DNA of 64,000 nucleotides, from NCBI RefSeq assembly GCF_900324465.2, contig NC_046614.1, positions 24,144,236-24,208,235 on the forward strand, read 5' to 3'. Both the position numbers and the translations under genes were made by a program. Positions 16,642 to 28,329 of this stretch are shown here, one piece after another. A model generated the notes under the pieces. That model ran no database searches. It saw only the letters and a program-made list of their open reading frames with translations, and was not told where the DNA came from. Source of the stretch: Anabas testudineus. Lineage: Eukaryota; Chordata; Actinopteri; Anabantiformes; Anabantidae. Every line of letters begins with the position of its first letter. Positions within the stretch are counted from its first letter, which is position 1.

Positions 16642-19600
16642 TCAGTGACTCTGCCGTTCGGACACAACGTCCTGGAGACGCTTGAGCAGCACATCTGGAC
16701 TGTTGCCATTCTCTGGACACGCTCTCTTGCTGGGGGAGTCACACGCAGAGGACATCAGCACATCCCCCTCCATGGTGAAGGCCCGTTTCCTGCTCACACA
16801 GCCTTGTCTGATCATCCGGTTGATGTCTGATAACTCCTGGAGGGAGCAGGAAAGATGAGGAGACGGTGAGTAAGCAACAGAAAGAGGGACGTTACCTACA
16901 CCTAATGTGGTTTTTGTTGGTCTGCCACTACTGGGGAGGGCAACAATGGCTTTGGGAGTCCAAAACGAAAGTCTTTTGTAACTTAACTCACATTTATACA
17001 AAACATTCTTAAGGATTCACAAACTTAAAGCAGACAGAGACCGACCGCTGAGAATAAAACACAGTTAAGGTATAAATAGAGCAGCTTGCAGAACCCCCCC
17101 CCCGCCCTGTCTGTGTGTTCTTGCCTTGGACGGGCTGCTGTTGATCCTGTAGGTGTAGGAGTTTGGCGTCAGGCAGCCTGTGGAGTTCTTGTGAGGGGAG
17201 ACGTACAGTGAATGTCTCTGAGAGATCCGACGAGGAGAGAGAGGCTGAGCCCGAACCGACGGGAACGGGGAGAGAGGAGGAGCGTCGGCCTGGAGGATCA
17301 CAAAGAGTCAGATCATAAAGAGTCAGAACACACAGAGTCAGATCACAAAGAGTCAGAACACAAACAGATCACAAAGAGTCAGAACACACAGAGAGTCAAA
17401 ACACAAACAGATCACAAAGAGTCAGATCACAAAGAGTCAGAACACAAACAGATCACAAAGAGTCAGAACACACAGAGTCAGAACACACAGAGTCAGAACA
17501 CACAGAGTCAGAACACACAGAGTCAGAACACACACAGAGTCAGAACACACAGAGTCAGAACACACACAGAGTCAGAACACACAGAGTCAGAACACACACA
17601 GAGTCAGAACACACAGAGTCAGAACACACAGAGTCAGAACACACACAGAGTCAGAACACACAGAGTCAGAACACACAGAGTCAGAACACACACAGAGTCA
17701 GAACACACACAGAGTCAGAACACACACAGAGTCAGAACACACACAGAGTCAGAACACACACAGAGTCAGAACACACACAGAGTCAGAACACACAGAGTCA
17801 GAACACACAGAGTCAGAACACACAGAGTCAGAACACACAGAGTCAGAACACACACAGAGTCAGAACACACACAGAGTCAGAACACACACAGAGTAGAGTC
17901 AGATCACACAGAGTCAGAACACAAACAGATCACACAGAGTCAGAACACACACAGAGTCAGATCACACACAGAGTCAGATCACACACAGAGTCAGAACACA
18001 CACAGAGTCAGAACACACACAGAGTCAGATCACACACAGAGTCAGAACACACACAGAGTCAGAACACACACAGAGTCAGAACACACACAGAGTCAGAACA
18101 CACACAGAGTCAGATCACACAGAGTCAGAACACGTTTCTGTTCATTCAGTCTAAATGCTTTTATTTTATTTCCTGCTCTGTGTCGTACCCGGTTATCATG
18201 TGTGGCGTATCGCAGTGCGAAGCTCTTCATCCTCAGGACGAAGATGGTGTTGTAAAACTGGATGAGGTCACCGCGCTCCTCCTCCACCGATTGGTCCGAG
18301 TTTGTGTCTCCTGAGAGCAGATTGGTTTTCTCTGCAGCTGAAGACACACATGACTCGGTGAGTGTTCTATAATCTATAATCTAATTTCAATATTATAATA
18401 CAGGCCACGTGTGGTTCGGAGAGCGGTTGAAAGACGAACAGCAAAGTTCAGTGTCTAAGAAGCGTTTGCGTCTGTGGTCTTACATTCGCCGCCTGAAACA
18501 GGATCAACCTCCATGTTCTCATCAGCCACCGGTTCTCTGGGAGTGTGACGCAGTAAAACGCTGCGGTACACCTACAAAACACAAAATAAGATTTCACAAA
18601 CTCACTAAATGCTCTATTTTAAGTGTTGACGGTTGCTTTTATCAGCAGTGTTGTTGTTGTAGCCAAACCAAAGAGTCATTAACTTAAAGTTAAAGTCACA
18701 TTATCGATATGATACATTTCATCTAGAATTGGTGGAACGTTCTTCCAGGACCGTAAGAACATGATCACACTACTTGACAAGTTCAACATATTATTAAGAA
18801 AGTCTCAGCAAAATGGTCACAACTAAAACAAACATTATTTAATCATCATTCTAAGGTTTTGAGCATCACACATCAATATTTGTTTTATTTTTTTTTAGCA
18901 TATGCTTAAAATGTAATGTTTAATTTCTAAAAATGTTTTAAAAGCACTATTTAGTAAGTTTCAGTACTAGTGTTTGTATCTAAAAGTACATACATACATG
19001 TAATGGTTGAACTGCTTGTTCCATGATGTTTGTAATGTACCGTGTTTTATGTATCATGGCATTCAAAGTGTCACCCGTGTGTTGCAGCGTGTGCGTCTTA
19101 CGTGGCTGCTGGCCTGTGGTTGATTGCGATAACACTTCATTATGTCCTGGAAGCTGTGAGTCTCTTTGGTGATCTACAAAGAAGGAATCACACACAGGTA
19201 ACCGTTACATGTATTCCTAGGTGCATAAAAATACCAGTACTAAGGTCTTTACGAGGTTATTTATAACAAGAGAGGGAACATGAGACAAAAATGGTTCAGG
19301 GCAGCTGCCAGGAACACGTTTTCCTCCAAAGAAAACTATTTTGATCTAGAAATTAAAAACCTTGTTAAGCTGCCAACACTGAGACAACATTGCAGCTTCT
19401 TGCACGTTTTAAAACAGCAGAAGCCAGATTTCTTAATTAAATGATATATTTGCTGAATAAGTTTAGTTTTCTCACTTTTGATATAATGTAAATGCTGCAG
19501 AGCAGCAGCTGGTCGAGGTGTCTGTCCTTCATCAGATCTGTACACTGAACCAGACAGTGTTCAAAACACGTCCAGATTTTCCCTCGCAGCTCAGAGGAGA

Positions 19601-22600
19601 TGTCCAATCTCGCACACAAGTCCCTCAGACGTACACTGGCCAGGTGGTACACCTGAAAACACAGAGAGGGAGACGACAAGCTGATCAGAAGACGGAAACA
19701 AAATCCTCCCTCATTAACATACAGTTTCACTACTGTGATGTCACGTCTTAAAACGTGATGACTGTCAGCTCTAATTCCAGTTCCATTACAGTATTTTATT
19801 AAGTACGAGATGATAAGCACATGATTACAAACCCCGATCTCATAATTACGAGATGCAATATGATTGATGACATGTTTCTGTTTGTGATCGCTGTTCTAGC
19901 AGCTCGTACCTTTCTGAAGAACAGAGCAAGTGATCCGGTGCGTCGCGGACGGCCGTTTCCTGTCTGGCTGTCGGAGGTGGTGGGTGCAGTGGGGGCGGGG
20001 CGGCTCGGAGAGGCGGTCAGCAGGAACTGAGCACTGACTGCACCGGAGGAGTCATACGGCTGAACTGGGATCAGTGTGATAGTCCGGTCGTTACTCACAC
20101 CTGCAGATATTCACAGATCCAGAGACGCACAGTTGGCAAAACATCCAAACCTGTTTGGGTTTAATCTGTTTGTCTGGGAGTTATATTTGAATCTGCAGCA
20201 TTAGAATAGAAAACTAACTGATGTCATTGTTAAGAATGATATCTCTCTGGAATGATACGCGTTTCTTCTTTAACATGTATTTCTGTGTCTTAATTCATCC
20301 AAATTCTGATATGATGATCCGTCATTCACCTTGCAGCGGCACACTCAGGACGGTTGTGTGTGTACTCTGGCCTCCGATCTTCAGGGTGCTGCACGAGCCA
20401 AACGTCAGCCGCTTGGCTGGAGACGACACTGGACTCATACTAGAACTCAGTCCTGAAGTCTGGCCTGGGGGGTCGTCCCCGAAGAGACGCCGTTTAGCGC
20501 TGCCAGCAGCTGGGGAGCTGTACCTGTCGTGGACCGACAGCGGAGAAGGAGGCACCTCTGGGGGGGGAAATACAAACGAACAAATGTAACGGCCATTCAA
20601 AAAATAGAAACCTAAACACACTGATCCACTTTAACACCCACCTTTGCGAGCACTGCCGAGACCTGATCTGAACTCTCTGATGCGAGGGTGAATGATGGGG
20701 GAGAGGGCGACCAATGGTAGATGTGACGGACCACTAGAGGACCCTGAACCAGAACCTGTGTCGAGACAGGAGGAAAAATTCACCTGCAGAAAGAGAAGAG
20801 ATGTGTAAAAACATGAGGGGAGGAAGAAAAGAAGACAGAAGTAAATTTAGATTTGTTTAGTAACTGTGTGAAACTAAATGTTTTCACTTTTAAAAGCAGA
20901 TCTGACTCTTGTTCCTCCTTTTCCAGAGAAAACTGAGCGTCTCTCATTAGAATTTGTTCATATGTGTGTTTGTGTGTGTCCTGCTGACCTCCTCCACTGT
21001 GGGGACTTTGTTCCCAGCAGCCTGCAGGGCGCTCCACATGGCAGAGTCTGCAGTCCACGCTCTGCTCTCCAGGACCTGCTCCTCGATCAGGTTCAGATGT
21101 TTCACCATGTCTCTGGAGAGACCTTCCTCTGAGCGGATAAACACCTCGATCACCTGCACACAACAACAGTCACATTCATCATTCACGTACAGCCTGAAAA
21201 CATTACTCAACAATCAGACTCGCATTTCATTAAGCTAATAGTTTAAGAAGTGTAATTTCTGATAAAACTGGATCTGATAATGTTTTTTTGAACAGGCAAA
21301 ATTCACAGATGATGTTAAACTAAAGACAAATTGAGGGAATCTGGGCAAAAATAGATAATAATATGCACCCTGACAGCAAATTTCTCAATCTACAGGAAAC
21401 GCTGCTCCAACCTTGAAACACAGTTTCCTGTGTTTCTGCAAATAGGTGAAATAACTTCAGCAATGACAGACTCCTTACTGGCTGTTAGCGTTTAATGTTT
21501 TAAATGTGTGTTTTTGAGAGTGTGTCACCTTAAAGAAGTAGAAAGGGGTCAGTTTGAAGACGTTGATGATCCAGGGGAAAGTCCTCTGGGAGCTGTAGGA
21601 GAACAACACCACCTCCAGACAGCAGGCCATCAGGGAACAGTGGAAGATATCCTGCTCCAGCAACACCTAACAACACAAACACATTTAGTACATAGGAAAT
21701 TAAACACAATGTTTACTTCACATGAAGCACACTGTGTCTGCTTCTTACACTCATGTCTTTGCCCTGCAGCCGTTTGGTCTCCTGAACCATGACGTTCTCT
21801 AGGACCTTGTAGTAGAGAACCTCAGCCAGCTTCAGACGGTTCTCTGCAAAATCTGACACAAAAATTTCTAAATGAGTTTAGTTTGTGTTAATCTCAGGTT
21901 TTACATCGTATATGAATTTATTACTCACCTATATGAGAGCCAGGTGTGTCCACTGAGTCCTTGGTGTAATGTTCTTTGAAAGTTTGTCCCAGTGTCTTTA
22001 CTCTGGCCAGTACGGACTCTGTGGGATCTCTGGAACACGACCTTTAATAACAGTACAGAACACAGTGTTGGTACAAAAAGCACAAACCCCAAAATAATCA
22101 GAGAAGTCACAAGCTGCTCATGCTGCAGGCAGCCGACCAAAATAGAGTAATAGGATGTGAGACCATAACCTAAAATCTCTTTGCCAAGCTGAAAGTACGA
22201 ATAATGTACTTCACTAATCTTGTGCTCCATCTGTTAAGACCAAAATATAATTTCAGTAGGCTCATGGTGTAAAAGACACTTAAAAACAAGATCCTAAATG
22301 TAGGAAAATAAAATAAAACCTGTGTTTAAAGACAAACAACAGAGGTTTGTTTGTGTCAGATGCGTTCTCACTTGAGGAAAAAGGACATTTACCAGTGTAA
22401 CTAAATGAGACAAAGGAGGAGAAACCAAAAGGGAACTGACTTGAAAATCTGCATCAGCTGGTCGCTGGGGGCTGCCCGCAGCCTGGTCACCATGGTCTGC
22501 AGCCGGCTGACGCTCTGTGTCGCCGAGGACACAGGAGTGACGAGCAGGTCCTTCTCCTTCAGGTACACTCGTCCCGTCAGTGGGGTGGAGGGAGCCAGAG

Positions 22601-25600
22601 AGCCAGACTGCAGAAAGACAGATTCATACTACTACACATGTTTCTGTGAGGGGGTGTTTAGTTTTCCTTCCTCCCACGCTGCTAAACCTGTGTGTACCTT
22701 CTCTACATGTTGCTGCAGCTGGTTCTGAGCACTCGTCTGACCGGCAGAAGGTTCTTGAACGATCTTCCTCGGAGTCCCAATTTCCTCATCGGCATCTGCT
22801 CCCAGAAACACTCGTTCATCAAAGTCTCCCACTGTCAGCACATACTCCTCATACTCCCTGTTTATGGCTTTACTGTAGGGAACACTCAGAGTTAATGAAG
22901 GGCAGTCAAAGCACAGAATGTATTTTGGAAGATTTGTTTTTCCATTTGTGATCAGCTTACTTGTTATCAATGAAGTTCTGAGGATCTAACATTTCTGTCA
23001 AGTGCTCCTCATGGCCTTTCAGAATCTGAATGGGGAAAAAAGGAGATAATTAAAAAGAAGAAACTAAACATCAGGAGATAAACCACGGATGTGTGACTGT
23101 GAGTGTACCTGTCTCTGGAACAGTTTCTGTATGTAGGGTTTGAAGTAATGCTGTTTGATGCCTTTAGCCTCCACCACCAGCCCATCATGGAACTCACACA
23201 GCCTCTCCAACACACATGGAGGAGGCTCATCAGGTGAAATGTGACCATCAGCGTGGTACACAGCAGGAAGACCTACACACAACACACACACACAGTAAGC
23301 GTATATGTCAGTACACAAGCAGTGTGTACACGTGTTTAAAGAGGAATTCTTATTTCATTCTTCTGCTGTCTTACAAACAGTCTCCCCGTCTCTCTAATAA
23401 TAAGCTTTGTTGTTGTTTGATTGCTGATCAGGACCAGAATTTAACCAAAGTGTCTCAGAGTAGAGATGTGAAGTACGTTTACTTTAGTGACATCTAGTGG
23501 TGAGGTGGCAGATTGTTATCAAAATGCCCCGACTCACTCTTTCCAATAGTAAAGAGTTTGTGGAGGCTGTCAGGTGCCATAAAGTCGTCGACAACTGCAT
23601 CAAGCAGCAATCACGTCCAATGATGAGGTAAATTTTTACTCTATATTCTCCAAGATGTGTGATAGCATCACTTCAAGCTCCTGCCTCAGGGTCAAATATC
23701 CTCTTTAGAGCCAGGATTTGGTTTGTCCGTTCTTTTTAATGATATTTAATTTGTTGAGATCACTCTGCACATACACAGCCACAAAAACACTGCCGGCTGT
23801 CTGTGGTAAAAAATACAGCAAAAAACTGCAGTAATACAATATTGTATATTACTGAAGTAATAGAACCATTTGGCTTTTACACACACACACACACACACAC
23901 ACCTCTAAACGCTGGGTTGATGAGGTCCTTCCTGTTGGCACACAGCAGAGCGTTGCCAAACACCAGGTCCAGACAGCAGAGCAGCAGGTGGTACGAGTTC
24001 ACCAGGTCATCACCGATCATACGGAAGTTACCTTCACAAGCGCAGAGGAGTTCACGGTCAGTCAGTGTACAGTACTACCCAAACTTAATCTGTCTTCTAA
24101 CCCAACAACAAATTGAAAGGAGACTCTTTGGGCTCTTTGGACAAACAGTGACACAAGCAGAAAAGGAGTCGGGAGCAGCTGGGCTCTACCAGAGAACGGT
24201 CACCATTCTCAAGAAGCTTAAGTTTAATGCAAGTTAGACGTCTGTAAATTGACTCTGTGTGCAAACAGGCAGCATAAGATAAGCAGTGTTTCAGCATGTG
24301 GTGTGGAGGCGTTCAGGAACCATACAGAGCGTAGGTACTGTTAAGTTCCCCATCATTAGTATGATAAGATCTACAAATGTTGAGTCCTATAAACCAATCA
24401 GCATTTGATGCCTGTTTTAATGCAATAATTAATGCAAGTAGTATTTTAGTCCTCATGGCTGAAGAGTCATAAATAATGTTCACAGATATGTGCAGTTGAA
24501 CTGCAAAGATCTACAGACACCTCACTACAGTTGACACGTTTTAAAAGCTTTATCTGTACTTGAGCTTCCAGCTGCTCCGTTAGCTTCAGTTTCTTTGTAC
24601 CTTTGGTGTAGACAAACAGGGTCCAGCAGAACTTGAACAAATCGCTGATGTGACAGGGCAGGCGCCTGTAGAGCCAAACAGAGAACATTCAGTTAGACCG
24701 GCCTGGGTGTGTTTTTCTTTCCATTAGCAGCACCAACGCAGAAAAACTGACTAAATGCGACAAAGAGAATAAAATCTCTGCTTGTGTTTCCAGCTTTAGG
24801 GCTGGCAGCGTGTGTGTGGTCATACAAACTAAACAAAGACAAACACTGAATCTGACAATAAGAATAAATTAATTAATAAAGTTAGTGGTAACATTGGTAT
24901 AAATGTGTGTGTGTGTGTGTGTGTCGTGCCTGTGCTTCCTGCTGCGCGGCTGCCGCGGCGGCTCGCCTCCCTGTGGATTCTGAAACATGTCCATGAAGAT
25001 GGGCTCAAACTTGCGGAAGATCACTGTGGAAACCTCGAAGTTTCGCTCCAGCCGCTCCATGCGCAGCCTGAAGTCCTGAGGCAGGTTGGACATGTCGACC
25101 CACTTTCTCATCTTAGAGAAGAACTGGATCAGACTGTGAGGACCGGAGGAGGAGTGTTAGGAACAGAATACAGACACAAAGAAAAGCCTTCAAAGCCTAA
25201 CAAAGACAGATTTGTGGGAGTAAAATAGTTCAATATGAACAAGATCAAATGTGTAGGAGAAGATAAATATTTGGTTAAATCACAATGTTTTAACACCACA
25301 GACCTGGAGACACAGTGATTTCAAAATTAAAAAAACTTAACTAATCCCAGCTGCTACAATCTCACCCTGCATTGACTGTTAATTTGAAATAACTGCTAGA
25401 CTGACACTAGCTCAAAGAATATGTTCACAGAATGAACAGAAACATTTCTGCAGATAAAATAAAGCCAGTAATTCAACCAGATGTTCCTGTTGTCCCTCAT
25501 AAGGGAACGGTTTTTGCTTTGTCACTGAAAACATGAAGCTGGAACATTTCTGAAGGAGTGAACGTGTAATTCAAAGTGCTGTGGATGCTCATTCTGTGCA

Positions 25601-28029
25601 CCACATGAATGTGTGGTTTCATGTGAGGGTTGTTCTCTGAGGAGCTGGTGTTCCTGCTGCTGAGAAGATGCACTCTGACAGAACGGATGTAGCAGCGATG
25701 CACATCAGGATCTGTGCTGTTCTGTGCAAATTCCACATTTAACACATGATGCAGATGGATCTAAAATGGCTTTTTTTTTTAGAGAACAATAAAAAAGAAG
25801 CAGCTATAAACAGTAAATTTGTTTTTCTGAGCTAAACAAACCCCAGAAATCAGCTGTTTCTATTATTTATTACTGCCATGTAACAGCTCTCTTAGGTTAA
25901 TATTGTGCCGTATTCCAGATTATATCTTATTTCACATTAACTCACCTGAGTTTGGAGTAGCGAAGGATCCTGGTGAGAGAGACACAGTTTCCCTCCATCA
26001 GCCCTTTACCCACTGTTGGAGTGGATCCCTTCCTGCAGGCTGCATACAGAGAACAGGCCAGCCAGTGGAGCACCTCTCCCTGTGGAGACACAGCAACACA
26101 AGTTTTAAAAACTCAACTAATACTGGTTCGCTTCAGCAAACACTGATGAAACAAGACAGCTAAATCTACGTTAACAGGGGGAAATTATTATTTACATGTA
26201 TAGTTCAATTTAACAACATTTTGTTTCACTGTCGTTTACTCAACAAAAGAAAAAATATATCATAGAAAATATCAGTTACTGGTTTCAGCTGAGTAACAGC
26301 AGTAAGACCTGAACATGCTCTTATTAAATCACACATTTCATTCTGCTGCCACAGGAACAAACGAGCTGTTATGACTGTTCAAGCTTTAGTAGAATGACAC
26401 AGAACCAAAGCAGCTGTAACAGGGCGGACAAATTAAATGACATTTAACCAGTGTGTGGCTGCTGCCACTTGTCTGTCTTCTCTCCCTTAATGCCTGTGTT
26501 CGTTAATGATAATGTAATCATGGGCCCAGGGTTGGGCAGAGGCCCGTCAGTCATCAGCGGAGTACAGACAGGATGTCTTGTCAGAACATGTTGGTTAATA
26601 TAGGAGAAAAGAACAAACCTGAATTAGGGTTAAACTCTCTAACAGGTGTGACAGGAACAGTGAAGTCAACATTAATCATTTATATAAGACACAGAACTGA
26701 CTACAGCTACTGCGTTTACAGTATTTCTGTGATTCATAGATTAAAGTACAATCTACATATAGTTTTAGGATTAAACAATCATTAATCAATTTCTATTTCA
26801 AGTGGAGAACAAATGTTGGTTTGAGGATCAGTTAGATGAATTCTGTCTTTTACCTTTGTGTTACCTTTTAAATGAGACCGTGGTCATAAAGGTAATCATG
26901 ACAGTTCAGTTATTTCAGGTATGTTCACACCATCTTAAATTTGACACTTGTACAATCAACATCTATTTTATTTGTGGGATATTTTTAGTCCATTTTCTGT
27001 TCTGTAATTGTTAGACTGAAAGATTAAGATCCTCATTTTTTAAGTAAAGCCCCATAACTTTGTTATGAATGTCGGTAAAAACAATAAATCAATAAATAGA
27101 ACAGCTGATGGACAAAAACTGAATCTGCTTCTACTGTGTTCTAAGTGAAGGTTTTTCTAATATTTTACTGCCCAAATGACGGATAAGGATAATATGTATT
27201 CCCACTCAAAATGTGGTTTAAATCAATGTATTATTACTTTTCTGTAGCGTAGCGACTAACAAACTGGTTCACTGAGCCTGTGATGGACTGACGACCTGTC
27301 TGTGTCGTACCACTGACAACAAATGACAAACACCAATCCTCAGTTTCCAGTGACGTGGATCATCCTCTGTCATATCAACTAATCACTTCACATGTCATCT
27401 TACTAAAACATGCTTACTCTTGATACTTGTCAGTGACATGTGAATGTTTAGTTTCTCTGAGCTTTGGTCTTTAAATCTTCAGTTATAAAGTGGTTTTTGT
27501 TTCAACTATTCTGAGATGATTTTATTAAAGATTGTTTGCTCAGATCTGGTTTTTGTCATTGAAATATGAAAACTAATAATGTGTCTTTGGGTGTTGATCA
27601 CAGTAAACAGTGTGTGATATTACTGTCGTACTACACATGATCTCTTTCTACTTTTACACAGCGATGACAACAACACGTGTTCCGTTTATCTGAGATCATA
27701 ATAATCCGATCAGAACAACAATGGCTGCCTGAAGCCCTTTAACTCCGTGTTTGTGTCACACACTGGGCTGAAGTTTAGCGAGTTCTGTGGAGAGGTACCC
27801 GCTGGTTTTTCTCTAGTGTGGATGATAGTTTAACCTCAGGCTGGCTGGTTAAAGCCACTTTCTTTACCTCCAGGGTGTACGTGTTCCATATGGCCGTGAA
27901 GTTCTCCATGGCTTCACCCGCTGTCTGTTCGTCCATGTTCAACTCCTGACACAACGTCTCCAAACTCCTCCGGATTGAACTCTCCTCCATCCTTCCCGAC
28001 TCGGAATCCGACGACTCTTCGCCCCGCAT
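16642..28029 (-). CDS. rbl1: Retinoblastoma-like protein 1 (p107)
   Basis: Pocket protein that binds E2F4/5 and represses cell-cycle genes in the nucleus (DREAM complex, family knowledge). Twenty-two coding exons, phase-consistent: 27868-28029, 25946-26079, 24930-25133, 24601-24665, 23903-24031, 23109-23272, 22961-23025, 22698-22872, 22441-22607, 21929-22041, 21749-21852, 21529-21666, 20989-21153, 20642-20783, 20330-20557, 19910-20100, 19476-19652, 19102-19173, 18484-18571, 18189-18337, 17125-17289, 16642-16836. Total about 1,063 aa (human 1,068). Seen: N-terminal cyclin-like region (CQELNMDEQTAGEAMENFTA; GEVLHWLACSLY), pocket A from about residue 375 (LTGR) to 580, spacer with the cyclin-docking motif SAKRRLFG (exon 15), pocket B from TGSLALFFRK (about 770), and the C-terminal SPFPS..SPRRISQRHSLYVSPHK block ending LLKRLQDVVSERQSH. 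The C-terminus and the spacer RxL motif fit p107; I did not line it up against p130. Two introns (after exons 3 and 21) use GC donors. No disabling change seen. Confidence 0.97.
17297..18132. repeat. 15/17-bp minisatellite in rbl1 intron 20
   Basis: About 835 bases of repeats fill most of the intron between exons 17125-17289 and 18189-18337. Units are ACACAGAGTCAGA-type, 15 bp or, with an extra CA, 17 bp. The left end adds ATCACAAAGAGTC variants and the right end adds AGATCACAC variants. No plus-strand frame meets a stop codon, which yields a spurious 347-codon open frame (17212-18255) running across two antisense rbl1 exons. Confidence 0.96.
23880..23902. repeat. (CA)n microsatellite abutting an rbl1 donor
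   Basis: A CA run directly touches the donor of the exon at 23903-24031, so the minus-strand donor reads GTGTGTGTG. Confidence 0.9.
24905..24924. repeat. (GT)n microsatellite beside the GC donor of rbl1 intron 3
   Basis: On the minus strand the donor GGCACGA is followed within five bases by a CA run (GT on the plus strand). Confidence 0.9.
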
Positions 28030-28189
28030 TCGTGAAAACTTCCAGTTACGGTTTCAGCCACGTTTTTAAAACCCCCCAGGAGTTCGGTCCAAAGCACCAA
28101 AACACGACACCACCTCCGTCCGCATCGGAACAACACCAAGCAGCCGTTCCCCGCGACCGGCGGACTTCCGCACACAATCCCCACAATGC

Positions 28190-28230
28190 AGCGCATTGGC
28201 GCCAAAACCGCACGCCAGCGGCCAATCAGG
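28190..28230 (-). promoter_or_regulatory. rbl1: E2F-like site and CCAAT box upstream of rbl1
   Basis: ATTGGCGCCAAAA at 28,195-28,207 contains the near-palindromic core TTGGCGCCAA, an E2F-type site. A CCAAT box lies at 28,222-28,226. Both are about 165-200 bases upstream of the rbl1 start codon in a local GC-rich patch. Mammalian p107 is known to be under E2F control, so this agrees with conserved autoregulation by the E2F/pocket-protein circuit. Occupancy is inference. Confidence 0.6.
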
Positions 28231-28329
28231 GGCGAGGGAAGCGAGGGCCGCGAAATCCGTTCGCCCAGCCCCCTTCTCCAGCGCTCGTGCTCCTTCGGCC
28301 AACTGTTACTAAGCAACCGCTCCGTCGTC

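Noticed and set aside
17212-18255. 347-codon plus-strand frame rich in THRVR/QSQNT/TESEH repeats
   Set aside because: It is a translation of a minisatellite plus antisense rbl1 exons. The array simply lacks stop codons and no family is recognisable.
22405-22951. 107- and 123-codon plus-strand frames
   Set aside because: Antisense shadows of rbl1 exons at 22441-22607 and 22698-22872.
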